Positions 20,338-28,278 of a DNA stretch of 64,000 bases are shown piece after piece (positions within the stretch are counted from its first letter, which is position 1; the number at the start of each line of letters is the position of its first letter). Source of the stretch: Caldalkalibacillus salinus. Its GTDB lineage: Bacteria; Bacillota; Bacilli; Caldalkalibacillales; JCM-10596. The stretch spans positions 55,413-119,412 of the forward strand of contig NZ_JAERVL010000007.1 of the NCBI RefSeq assembly GCF_016745835.1. Reading direction: 5' to 3'. Below the pieces are notes generated by a model. It saw only the letters and a list, made by a program, of their open reading frames with translations. It had not been told where the DNA came from and did not search any database. The translations under genes were made by a program, and so were the position numbers.

Positions 20338-20364
20338 ACAAAAAAAGACACCGTTTTTGGTGTC
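20338..20364 (-). terminator. Terminator of the kam operon
   Basis: On the minus strand GACACC-AAAAAC-GGTGTC is followed by TTTTTTT. It lies about 20 bases after the kamE stop codon. Confidence 0.85.
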
Positions 20365-20383
20365 GAGTGTCGAATTGACATGA

Positions 20384-21139
20384 TTAGGTGTGTCTACTAA
20401 GGAGCTCGTGGACGATAAAGGAAGCCACGTCCGGTGCGAGTGAGCCAGGCCCAAATCCCGCATCAAAGCCTAGCTCTAACGCCATTTCATGGTTGATTCT
20501 AGGGCCGCCACAGATCAGGATAAAACGCTCTCTCATGTTCTCTGCTTCAAGCAGCTCAACGAGTTCCGTTAAGTTCTTGATGTGGGACCCCTTTTGGGTG
20601 ACCACTTGGGAGACAAGCAGTGCATCAGCATCCCGTTCGATCGCCTTGGCAATGAGTGTTTCATTGGGAATTTGACTTCCCATGTTTAAGGCGTCTATCT
20701 CCGGATAACGTTCTAAACCGTATTCACCGTTGTAACCTTTCATATTCATAATCGCGTCTATGCCTACCGTGTGCGCGTCTGTACCGGTACAGGCCCCAAT
20801 GACCACTACTTTACGTCCTATCTTTTCTTTTATCAATGCGTTGATGTCTTTGTAATTCATCGTCGTCGATTCAACTTTGGGTACATGGATAGAAGTAAAG
20901 TCGATGTACTGTAGAAACTGACCATATACAATATAATAGCTAAAGCCCTCACCTAAGTCTTTGGCGTCATACACTTGTACGTCTTGTAAGCCCATCTTCT
21001 GTGCCAGCTGCCGTGCCGCCTCTTTTCCTTCTTCACCGTAAGGGACAGGTAAGGAGAAGCTCAGTTGTATCATGCCATCATTGAACGTATCACCGTAAGC
21101 CGTTACTCTGGATAAATCCATTTTTTCTAAGATACTCAT
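20384..21139 (-). CDS. kamE: Lysine 5,6-aminomutase beta subunit
   Basis: 251-residue B12-binding subunit that, with KamD, moves the terminal amino group of beta-lysine (or D-lysine) from C6 to C5 using adenosylcobalamin and PLP. GTDAHTVG carries the cobalamin His (His123). Eleven residues later Lys134 matches the PLP lysine, the same His-to-Lys spacing as His133/Lys144 of the Clostridium sticklandii enzyme. It is translationally coupled to kamD (ATGA overlap) and is the last gene of the operon. Confidence 0.93.
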   Translation of the reverse strand: MSILEKMDLSRVTAYGDTFNDGMIQLSFSLPVPYGEEGKEAARQLAQKMGLQDVQVYDAKDLGEGFSYYIVYGQFLQYIDFTSIHVPKVESTTMNYKDINALIKEKIGRKVVVIGACTGTDAHTVGIDAIMNMKGYNGEYGLERYPEIDALNMGSQIPNETLIAKAIERDADALLVSQVVTQKGSHIKNLTELVELLEAENMRERFILICGGPRINHEMALELGFDAGFGPGSLAPDVASFIVHELLSRHT

Positions 21140-22713
21140 TGTCTTACCCCTCTAAGCTCAGATAATTTTAGACGTGAACGTAGCTCATCCTCAAAAGGAT
21201 TAGCATAATCAGGAGATTTCAGAAAAACACCAGACAACCCTCTCCCACCGTCCCGTGGTCGTTTGACATCAGCAAATTTCCCTTCTTCTAATGTCTCGAA
21301 TAATCCGCGTTGGGCCATCTCTTCTAACAACTGTACGGCTTGATCTAGGACGTCATGAGCCCGCTGCTCTATTTTGCCACCAGGCTTGAACGTGATTTCA
21401 TCGGAAAGGTGACGCATATTGTTAAAAATATATTGGGCATTCTCAATCGCAAGCTGACGATCATGCATATGCGGCGTGTGCATCGCTTCAGTCATCATCC
21501 CTAGAAGCTGGACCCCTTGGTTCGTCATGATGGAGACCACGTTAAATAGAGCGTCTTGTATATGACCTTTGAAAATGTTACCCGTCATATGCTTCGTCGG
21601 TGGCATATATTTCAACGGCGCCTCAGGGAATATTTGCCGTGCCATTTGCGCTTGGGCCAGTTCGAGTAAGAAACCATCCTTTATATCGGGGCTCATCTCG
21701 AAAGCGTGGCCGAGGCCAAGCTGTTGGGATGGTAAACCGGAGTAATAAGCAAACTGTTCGTTCATGAATTGTGACGCCAATACGGTATGAGCAGCTTCAA
21801 CGGCATCGGCTGTCGTGAGGTAGTTGTCCTCTCCTGTATTAATCATAATCCCGGCATAAGCATTGATCATACGCGAAAAGTATTGGTCAACTAAGGTGCG
21901 CTGCATGTTAATATCTCGAAAAAGGATCCCGTATAACGCGTCATTTAACATCACGTCCAACCGTTCAAACGCACCTGCCACCGCAATTTCAGGCATGCAT
22001 AAACCTGAGCAATAGTTACAAAGTCGAATATAGCGGCCGACTTCTTCACCGACATCATCTAGGGCCTCACGCATCGCTTTAAAGTTTGCTTGAGTGGCGT
22101 AGGTACCCCCATACCCTTCTCGGGTGATGCCATAGGGAACATAATCGAGTAGGCTTTGTCCTGTGGAACGGATGACCGCAACGATATCCGCTCCTTGGCG
22201 CGCAGCCACCCTCGCTTGGCGAATATCTTCATAAATATCACCCGTGGCGACGATCACATAGAGATAAGGCTGTTGCCCTTCCCCCAAAGTTTGAATGAAT
22301 TGATCTCGTTCCTCTCGTTTGCCCTGAATGATGTCGAGTTGCTTTTTCACCCATCGTGTCGATTCCTGCTCATAACGCTCGGGGGCGGGTTGAGGTATGT
22401 TCGCAAGTGAAAGCTCACCCTGAGCCACCGCCTCTGCTATCTCTTGTGGTGTTTTATGATAAGCCATACAAGCTTTCATAATGGGGGTGAATGCACCTCC
22501 CTCTAGCATTCCTGAAGATTGTAGTTGCTCGACGATGATATTAACGTACGGAATATCGTCATACACACCATCGATCCCAAGGAGGCGTAACACTGTCCGT
22601 TCTGTTGCCACGGTTGATCGTTGACTGATAAACTGGTCCATTGACTGAGCGATGTTTTGGGCCGCCTCACGCGCTCTGTTTATCTTATGAGTATCTAAGT
22701 TTAAACACCCCAT
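21136..22713 (-). CDS. kamD: Lysine 5,6-aminomutase alpha subunit
   Basis: 525-residue catalytic barrel subunit, near the usual 516. Family stretches include RSTVATERTVLRLLGIDG near the N-terminus, ADIVAVIRSTGQSLLDYVPYG, and TREGYGGTYATQANFKAMR. It binds the adenosyl group and PLP with KamE to isomerise beta-lysine to 3,5-diaminohexanoate. GGAGGAGGGTCA precedes the ATG. It lies 46 bp after kamC and overlaps kamE by 4 bp. Confidence 0.94.
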   Translation of the reverse strand: MGCLNLDTHKINRAREAAQNIAQSMDQFISQRSTVATERTVLRLLGIDGVYDDIPYVNIIVEQLQSSGMLEGGAFTPIMKACMAYHKTPQEIAEAVAQGELSLANIPQPAPERYEQESTRWVKKQLDIIQGKREERDQFIQTLGEGQQPYLYVIVATGDIYEDIRQARVAARQGADIVAVIRSTGQSLLDYVPYGITREGYGGTYATQANFKAMREALDDVGEEVGRYIRLCNYCSGLCMPEIAVAGAFERLDVMLNDALYGILFRDINMQRTLVDQYFSRMINAYAGIMINTGEDNYLTTADAVEAAHTVLASQFMNEQFAYYSGLPSQQLGLGHAFEMSPDIKDGFLLELAQAQMARQIFPEAPLKYMPPTKHMTGNIFKGHIQDALFNVVSIMTNQGVQLLGMMTEAMHTPHMHDRQLAIENAQYIFNNMRHLSDEITFKPGGKIEQRAHDVLDQAVQLLEEMAQRGLFETLEEGKFADVKRPRDGGRGLSGVFLKSPDYANPFEDELRSRLKLSELRGVRQ

Positions 22714-22759
22714 TGACCCTCCTCCTTCCTTTCACAAGATAATCTATTTTTGACTCATA

Positions 22760-24454
22760 CTATTTGAGTTTGCGAGTGTCCTTGGTAAGGTACTTGGTAA
22801 GGTACGCCTCCGCTTTTGAGACAATATCTCGATGTAAACCTAAGCGTTCTGCCACTCGAATGGCGTAATCCTCAGGGGCATCATTCTCTCGTAAGGTCAA
22901 TGTATAGGAAAATTTCCCTTTATCAGTAGGGCTCTTGACTTGGTAGTGTACGGCTGTTTCTATTGCCGTTACCTGAGAAAAATGCGTGATTAAGAGTGAA
23001 AAGCAGGTTTTATTCTGGGCAAGATATTCTGCTACGGCGTACGCTAACGCTTCCCCCTCTCTCGGATTCGTTCCTTTCATCAGTTCGTCTAGTAGCAGGA
23101 GGTCACTTCCTTGGCTTAAAGCATCAGTGAGACGGGTAATTTCAGCCCCGAATGTACTCAAGCCATGCTCATGTGTTTGGTGGTCACCCGCAATGATCGT
23201 CAATCGTTGAAACAATGGACATTGCACTTGCTTTGCCGGGACAGGTAGGCCGTATTGCGCTGCAGTAATAAGAGAAGCCGTCGTTTTCAGCGCCATACTT
23301 TTGCCCCCCATATTAGAGCCGGTCAGTGTCGTTAGCCCTTTATGCAGCGTAAGAGAAATCGGTACGTATGGCGTTTGGCCCCCTTCCCGTTGTAAACGCT
23401 GAAATAAGGGCAGGAAGGTCCCTTGTTCTATAGATATCTTGTTCTGTGTGATGACGGGCCAGCATACCTCAGTTTCTTGAGACAGTTGTTGGTATAAACG
23501 TCCTTTAGCCCACCGCCAATCCCATTCGGCTATCCACTTTATCCATGTCTCTACAGTTGATGTCATGGGCCGTAACCGGTTGGCGAGCCGCCGTAACACG
23601 GCCTGCTCTAACGCCTGTATATCTGCTTCTATCTGCGCTATTTGTTGCTGAAGGTTTACGATGTCGTCCGCTTCTAACAGCTGAAAAACAGTTTCAAAAG
23701 GGGTCTCCCGTACCCTTTGCAGGCTAGGATGTTGATCACATTGCTTACACCATTCTTTATGGTCAGACGGAATGTACACATAATCACCATTCACATGCCA
23801 TGACCTTCCTCCACTTAACGTTTGTAACACACTCTCTTTAAAGGTCTCACGACGCTGTAACAAGGTCTGTTGGAGATGCAAGAGGTGTTCTCTCTCTTCT
23901 CTTAGTTGCATGGAAAGCGTATCAAGTTGAAAAGCCCTTTCTTCGGTCCCCAGTGCTTGTAACCAGCCTTTGATCTTCTCGTTGGCCAGTCGGATGTCTT
24001 GGAGGTGATTCCGGAGCGTCTGTTTGGCCTGAGCCTCTATTAATAGGTGTCGCTCCGTTTCTGCGATGCTGTCAGGCTTGATTTGCGTGATATAGTCAAG
24101 AATGGTACGCGCGTCCCATAACCATTGCTTAAAGTTGTACCAGTCCTCCACAGACCCTGAGCTGCCTTTATTAATGAGGGCGAGAAAATGGGTGATATCC
24201 CTGAGGCCTTGTAGCGCATCGACCATACGCTGATCATGGTGGTCTGGGAGATATGGGACGCTACACTGCGTCAAAAAAAGCTCATACTCCCAAGCCTCTA
24301 TTTTACTGTCATCATGAGATGAACCTGTGTGATGATCAGAAAAGGCGTTGTAAACAGTCTGTTGAAACATCCTCCCTACATGTGATAGAGGCTGGCACCG
24401 ACGCCAATACCATAAAAACTCAATCCATTCCTGCGTCCACTGATCCATCTTCAT
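22760..24454 (-). CDS. kamC: MutS-like ATPase of the lysine pathway (KamC)
   Basis: 564 residues. The C-terminal half is a MutS-type ABC ATPase: Walker A GSNMGGKS near 378-385, a FGAEITRL region, Walker B LLLLDELMKGTNPREGEAL and the ITHF switch. The N-terminal half is helical with a coiled-coil stretch; the mismatch-recognition domain of true MutS is absent. Genes of this type lie between kamA and kamD in lysine-fermenting clostridia and fusobacteria, where a role in aminomutase reactivation has been proposed. The start at 24454 follows CAGGAGGTC; an upstream in-frame start has no ribosome site. Confidence 0.85.
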   Translation of the reverse strand: MKMDQWTQEWIEFLWYWRRCQPLSHVGRMFQQTVYNAFSDHHTGSSHDDSKIEAWEYELFLTQCSVPYLPDHHDQRMVDALQGLRDITHFLALINKGSSGSVEDWYNFKQWLWDARTILDYITQIKPDSIAETERHLLIEAQAKQTLRNHLQDIRLANEKIKGWLQALGTEERAFQLDTLSMQLREEREHLLHLQQTLLQRRETFKESVLQTLSGGRSWHVNGDYVYIPSDHKEWCKQCDQHPSLQRVRETPFETVFQLLEADDIVNLQQQIAQIEADIQALEQAVLRRLANRLRPMTSTVETWIKWIAEWDWRWAKGRLYQQLSQETEVCWPVITQNKISIEQGTFLPLFQRLQREGGQTPYVPISLTLHKGLTTLTGSNMGGKSMALKTTASLITAAQYGLPVPAKQVQCPLFQRLTIIAGDHQTHEHGLSTFGAEITRLTDALSQGSDLLLLDELMKGTNPREGEALAYAVAEYLAQNKTCFSLLITHFSQVTAIETAVHYQVKSPTDKGKFSYTLTLRENDAPEDYAIRVAERLGLHRDIVSKAEAYLTKYLTKDTRKLK

Positions 24455-24473
24455 GCTTAGACCTCCTGTCTGT

Positions 24474-25508
24474 CTATAAAACTTGGGCGCGCTTGACATC
24501 GATGGTCGGAAGATGACCGGCCACCGCTTTCATTTCATGGAGCCAAACGTCTGCTTGGGCCTCTATTTGCATTGAAAATGGACTCACAGTGAGGGCCAGA
24601 ACCTCACTCCTCTTTTTGACGAATATGTCCCCTCCGGCACGATACCAGTGCCGCATGCTGCTCATCGTTAAAAAATTACGCGATGGCTCCTCCATGAGCC
24701 AGGAAAATGGGGGATCGTGATGCTTGAAAGCGGTGACCAGTCGTTCTGTCCATGCGCCGGGTATATAGAGGGCTTCTGTTTGACGATCCACTTGCCGTCT
24801 GATGTCATCGCTATGTCCTAACGCTGAAGCGTAAGAGGTGATGGACCAGGGTTTCCCTTTTTGTTTGAACGCTACTTTTTTTGCGGATGGCTGAGGCCCT
24901 TGCCACTCCGGTATCGTCCACTTCATAACCACCTCACGTGTTTTTTCCCGTGCCTGCTGCAAGTCAGGCGATACGGCTGCCCCCGTACAGAGAAAGAAGC
25001 CGTCGGCCACCCGCTTTTGACTTGAGGCTATCCTGTCATACGCCCCGTCAACAAAGATATAATCGATATGGAGCCCTAGCGACTCACATACCTCTTGCGC
25101 ATGGCGTAAGTCCTCATTATGGTGGGTCCCCCCTAATTTTACGTATCCGGCTTGAATACACTGTAAAAGGTAGACCGGTCCGGCTGGTGATGTGGGCTTC
25201 AGTTCTTTTAACACCTTAAATTTAGCTGAGGAGGCCGAGGCTAATCCTTGAGCTGTAGCCACATAATGCCCTGTAGAGATATAGATGCGAGGCTTCTGGT
25301 GATGGTCCCACACGTCTTTTTGCTCCCCATCCACTCCAATACTGGTGATGAGGATGCGTTTATGACGTTGAGACGCTTCTGCAATGAGCTGATTAAGCAC
25401 TGTGGTCTTACCCACATTCTTTGCTAGGCCTACAACTGCAATCCGTCTCATACCGGAGGGGATGTGGGGAAGGAGAATAGCCCTTCCCTCAACTTCTTGC
25501 CCCGTCAT
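24474..25508 (-). CDS. kamB: P-loop protein of the lysine pathway (KamB)
   Basis: 344-residue P-loop NTPase with Walker A GLAKNVGKTT (residues 27-36) and VDGAYDR, which may be Walker B-like. No strong similarity to an enzyme of known reaction is visible. Its position between kamA and kamC matches the KamB of lysine-fermenting clusters. Its start overlaps the kamA stop (TAATG), and it ends 19 bp before kamC. Together with KamC it is a candidate ATP-dependent reactivase for the B12 aminomutase; that is inference from context. Confidence 0.8.
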   Translation of the reverse strand: MTGQEVEGRAILLPHIPSGMRRIAVVGLAKNVGKTTVLNQLIAEASQRHKRILITSIGVDGEQKDVWDHHQKPRIYISTGHYVATAQGLASASSAKFKVLKELKPTSPAGPVYLLQCIQAGYVKLGGTHHNEDLRHAQEVCESLGLHIDYIFVDGAYDRIASSQKRVADGFFLCTGAAVSPDLQQAREKTREVVMKWTIPEWQGPQPSAKKVAFKQKGKPWSITSYASALGHSDDIRRQVDRQTEALYIPGAWTERLVTAFKHHDPPFSWLMEEPSRNFLTMSSMRHWYRAGGDIFVKKRSEVLALTVSPFSMQIEAQADVWLHEMKAVAGHLPTIDVKRAQVL

Positions 25509-26929
25509 TAGGCGCCACTCTTTTCCTCTTCTTCCGGAGTATCCTCAGGCTGTTTCTTATCCTCTTGCGCTTTTTTCTCATAATTGGAGATCAGTTTCTC
25601 TTTCATTTGATCCCGTTTATCTCTGCGATCCTTCAGACTTTCTCTTCCGGCCTCTTCGTACGTCTCCCTTTTCTTCATGCGTTGTAAGCCTTTGGGCACG
25701 AGGTTGAATTCTGTCTCATCCATAATGGCACTCACGCCAACTGATCGCTCATCTGATGGCCCGTAAACGTCATCAAAATAGGCGTCCGCTTGACCTGGGG
25801 TGTAGTGCTCCGGTTCAGGGTAAGAGGTGATCACGCCTTCAAAGTTACGCAAAACAACTTTATCTGCTGAGTGTGACACGATATAGTTCGGCGCCACAGG
25901 GATCTTACCGCCTCCGCCGGGTGCGTCTACTACAAAGGTGGGAACGGCATAACCTGACGTATGTCCACGAAGCCCTTCCATGATTTCTAGGCCTTTTGAA
26001 ATTGGAGCTCTAAAGTGCCCAATACCTTCAGATAAATCACATTGGTAGATATAGTACGGGCGTATTCTCGTCATCACGAGGTCATGCATCAGCTTTTTCA
26101 TGATGCGTACACTATCATTAATCCCCGCCAAAATCACGGCCTGGTTGCCAACGGGCACCCCGCTATTCACGAGCATTTCACACGCCTTTTTCGCTTCGGG
26201 GGTTAGTTCTAGGGAATGGTTAAAGTGCGTATTCAGCCACACCGGATGGTATTTTTTCAAAATGTTACATAGATTCTCAGTGATGCGCTGAGGGAAGACC
26301 ACGGGTGCGCGTGTTCCTATACGGATAATTTCCACATGTTCAATCTCTCTTAAATTGCGAAGAATATATTCTAAAATTCTATCGTTGATCAATAAGCCGT
26401 CGCCGCCTGAGATCAGGACATCACGCACCTCAGGTGTGCGGCGTATATAGTCAATGGCACCGTCCAATTGTTTCTTGGGTACCCCCATGCCTACCTGACC
26501 GGAGAAACGGCGCCGTGTACAGTAACGGCAGTACATGGAGCATTGGTTGGTTACAAGAAAGAGTACACGATCAGGATAACGGTGTGTCAGTCCTGGTACC
26601 GGTGAATCTTCATCTTCGTGCAAAGGGTCTTCTAGGTCGTAAGGGGTTTTGTCAATCTCAGATGATATCGGCACTGATTGCATTCGGATAGGACACCTAG
26701 GGTCATCCGGGTCCATAATAGAAGCGTAGTAAGGTGTGATGTTCAAGGGGATGGTCTTCATGGACACGCGTACCCCTTCTTCTTCTTCAGGGGTCAGGTT
26801 AATGACTTGCTTCAGGTCTTCTACAGTGCGTATGGTGTTCGTTAATTGCCACATCCAATCGTTCCACTGTTCATCCGTGACATCCTTCCACATCTCTACT
26901 TCTTTCCAATGTCTGATGGTCCTTGGCAT
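25508..26929 (-). CDS. kamA: L-lysine 2,3-aminomutase
   Basis: 473-residue radical SAM/PLP enzyme that converts L-alpha-lysine to L-beta-lysine. The cluster motif CSMYCRYC gives Cys130, Cys134 and Cys137. GGGGK contains the PLP lysine Lys342. Asp298 (CDLSEG) and Asp335 (VVDAPGG) match the two aspartates that bind the lysine side chain in the Clostridium subterminale enzyme (Asp293, Asp330), with the same +5 offset as the PLP lysine. This favours lysine over glutamate as substrate. The last 60 residues are a charged tail, as in Bacillus KamA. It is 25 bp after kdd. Confidence 0.94.
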   Translation of the reverse strand: MPRTIRHWKEVEMWKDVTDEQWNDWMWQLTNTIRTVEDLKQVINLTPEEEEGVRVSMKTIPLNITPYYASIMDPDDPRCPIRMQSVPISSEIDKTPYDLEDPLHEDEDSPVPGLTHRYPDRVLFLVTNQCSMYCRYCTRRRFSGQVGMGVPKKQLDGAIDYIRRTPEVRDVLISGGDGLLINDRILEYILRNLREIEHVEIIRIGTRAPVVFPQRITENLCNILKKYHPVWLNTHFNHSLELTPEAKKACEMLVNSGVPVGNQAVILAGINDSVRIMKKLMHDLVMTRIRPYYIYQCDLSEGIGHFRAPISKGLEIMEGLRGHTSGYAVPTFVVDAPGGGGKIPVAPNYIVSHSADKVVLRNFEGVITSYPEPEHYTPGQADAYFDDVYGPSDERSVGVSAIMDETEFNLVPKGLQRMKKRETYEEAGRESLKDRRDKRDQMKEKLISNYEKKAQEDKKQPEDTPEEEEKSGA

Positions 26930-26954
26930 ACGATCATCATCCTCTCACTCATTT

Positions 26955-28013
26955 TTAGTCAGTCGTCTCACGATTAAAGGCCGATGGTGCATAAGTCTCT
27001 AATAAAACTTGCTTCATCTGCGGATGTTCTCTGATGAGCTCAAGTGTCAGTTCCGCATGACCGCTAGCATAACCATTACCCATCATGAGTTTAATATCTT
27101 TGCCTACGCCTTCGGCGCCTAAAGCAGCCGCTGTAAAGGAAGTGGCCATACTGAAGAAATAAGCCGTTCCACCGTCCTTGGTACATAGGATGGACGACAT
27201 CTCCGTTTGGTCCACATTCACGCAGTTAATGACGACATCTGCCAGTCTTTCAGCCGTTTCATCCACCACCTTTTCATACACTTGAAGACTATCTCTGGCA
27301 TCACCCTGCCACACGGTATCCGCGATGCCCAGCTTTTGCACTGTCTCGACTTGGGCTGAATCGTACTCCAAGGCCAGCACCTTACCAGTGCGACCTGCGC
27401 TCTTTTGCGCTTGATACGTACTTAGTAGCCCTGATTTCCCTCCAGCGCCAAGCACCAGGACAGTGTCACCCGTTTGAACAAGACGTTCAACTTGGGCGGG
27501 GGCCCCGCATACGTCTAATAAAGCTAGACTTAACGGGTCGAGCAAGTCTGACGGTAGCTTCGCTAACGGGCTGGACTCAAATAAAATGGCGTAGCCTCGC
27601 ACGTGTATTTGACCCGTACGCAGGTTCATATCGACAATCTCATCGATGTGTAGCGGCGTTAATGTGAGTGACACGAGGGAGGCGACACGGTCCCCAATGT
27701 CCCACCGGTGGGGATACGACGCGCCTCTTTCCTGCACTTTTCCAATCAGCATACCGCCTGAACCCGTCACTGGATTGTGTAATTTGCCACGAGTTTGAAT
27801 AAGGTTCATCACATTCTGTTTCAATTGCGATTCGTCGCCCTGCGCCTCTTCCTTAAGTTGTTTGAAGGAAGCAGAATCCACATTGAGTGCTTCCACGTCA
27901 ATGAGGAGCTCATTATCGTAAAGCGGCAGGCGTGTATCCAGTTTCCACGCCGGTTGAGGTAATACGTTTTGAGGTTCAATGCTGCGATGACTGCCAAAAG
28001 GGTGACCCTGCAT
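26955..28013 (-). CDS. kdd: L-erythro-3,5-diaminohexanoate dehydrogenase
   Basis: 352-residue NAD-dependent dehydrogenase. A central Rossmann motif VLVLGAGGKSGLLS and the family stretches NPVTGSGGMLIGKV, VCGAPAQVERLV and LMMGNGYASGHAE are visible. It oxidises 3,5-diaminohexanoate, the KamDE product, to 3-keto-5-aminohexanoate. AAGGAGGAACGTGC precedes the ATG. It is the first gene of the kam operon, 38 bp downstream of a sigma-54 promoter. Confidence 0.92.
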   Translation of the reverse strand: MQGHPFGSHRSIEPQNVLPQPAWKLDTRLPLYDNELLIDVEALNVDSASFKQLKEEAQGDESQLKQNVMNLIQTRGKLHNPVTGSGGMLIGKVQERGASYPHRWDIGDRVASLVSLTLTPLHIDEIVDMNLRTGQIHVRGYAILFESSPLAKLPSDLLDPLSLALLDVCGAPAQVERLVQTGDTVLVLGAGGKSGLLSTYQAQKSAGRTGKVLALEYDSAQVETVQKLGIADTVWQGDARDSLQVYEKVVDETAERLADVVINCVNVDQTEMSSILCTKDGGTAYFFSMATSFTAAALGAEGVGKDIKLMMGNGYASGHAELTLELIREHPQMKQVLLETYAPSAFNRETTD

Positions 28014-28050
28014 GCACGTTCCTCCTTCATATTGACTTTGTTAATGCTAT

Positions 28051-28066
28051 TGCAATTCTCATGCCA
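28051..28066 (-). promoter_or_regulatory. Sigma-54 (-24/-12) promoter of the kam operon
   Basis: On the minus strand TGGCAT-GAGAA-TTGCA matches the sigma-54 consensus TGGCAC-N5-TTGCW with one change. Transcription would start near 28040, about 27 bases before the kdd ATG. The gene just upstream encodes a sigma-54 activator, which fits well. Confidence 0.88.
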
Positions 28067-28067
28067 A

Positions 28068-28120
28068 CAAAAAAATACGAAGCGTCGCACGGCGGTAAAA
28101 TGCGGTCAGCCTCGTATTTT
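28068..28120 (-). terminator. Hairpin just upstream of the kam promoter
   Basis: On the minus strand AAAATACGAGGC pairs with GCTTCGTATTTT (12 bp, one G-U) followed by TTTG. It can insulate the kam promoter from transcription of the activator gene. The loop is long (about 25 bases), so it is less certain than the next one. Confidence 0.5.
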
Positions 28121-28178
28121 CCTGGTTCTATGTCAAGTTAATTTAAAGTTATAATGGCTTTGATATTTTATTTTTTTG

Positions 28179-28212
28179 TTAAAAAGTGCCCAAATACCGG
28201 CACATGGCTCTT
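28179..28212 (-). terminator. Terminator of the sigma-54 activator gene
   Basis: On the minus strand GTGCC-GGTATTTG-GGCAC is followed by TTTTTAAC, about 75 bases after the activator stop codon. The same inverted repeat lies about 120-140 bp upstream of the -24/-12 promoter, so it could alternatively serve as an activator-binding site. Confidence 0.6.
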
Positions 28213-28278
28213 TTTATCGAGCGACTTTTTTCCAACATCTCCTTTACTTTGAATATAGGGAGGAAACGACTTCCCATC

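Noticed and set aside
22760..24454. DNA mismatch repair protein MutS2
   Set aside because: No Smr domain, no mismatch-binding domain, and the gene is embedded in the lysine aminomutase operon.
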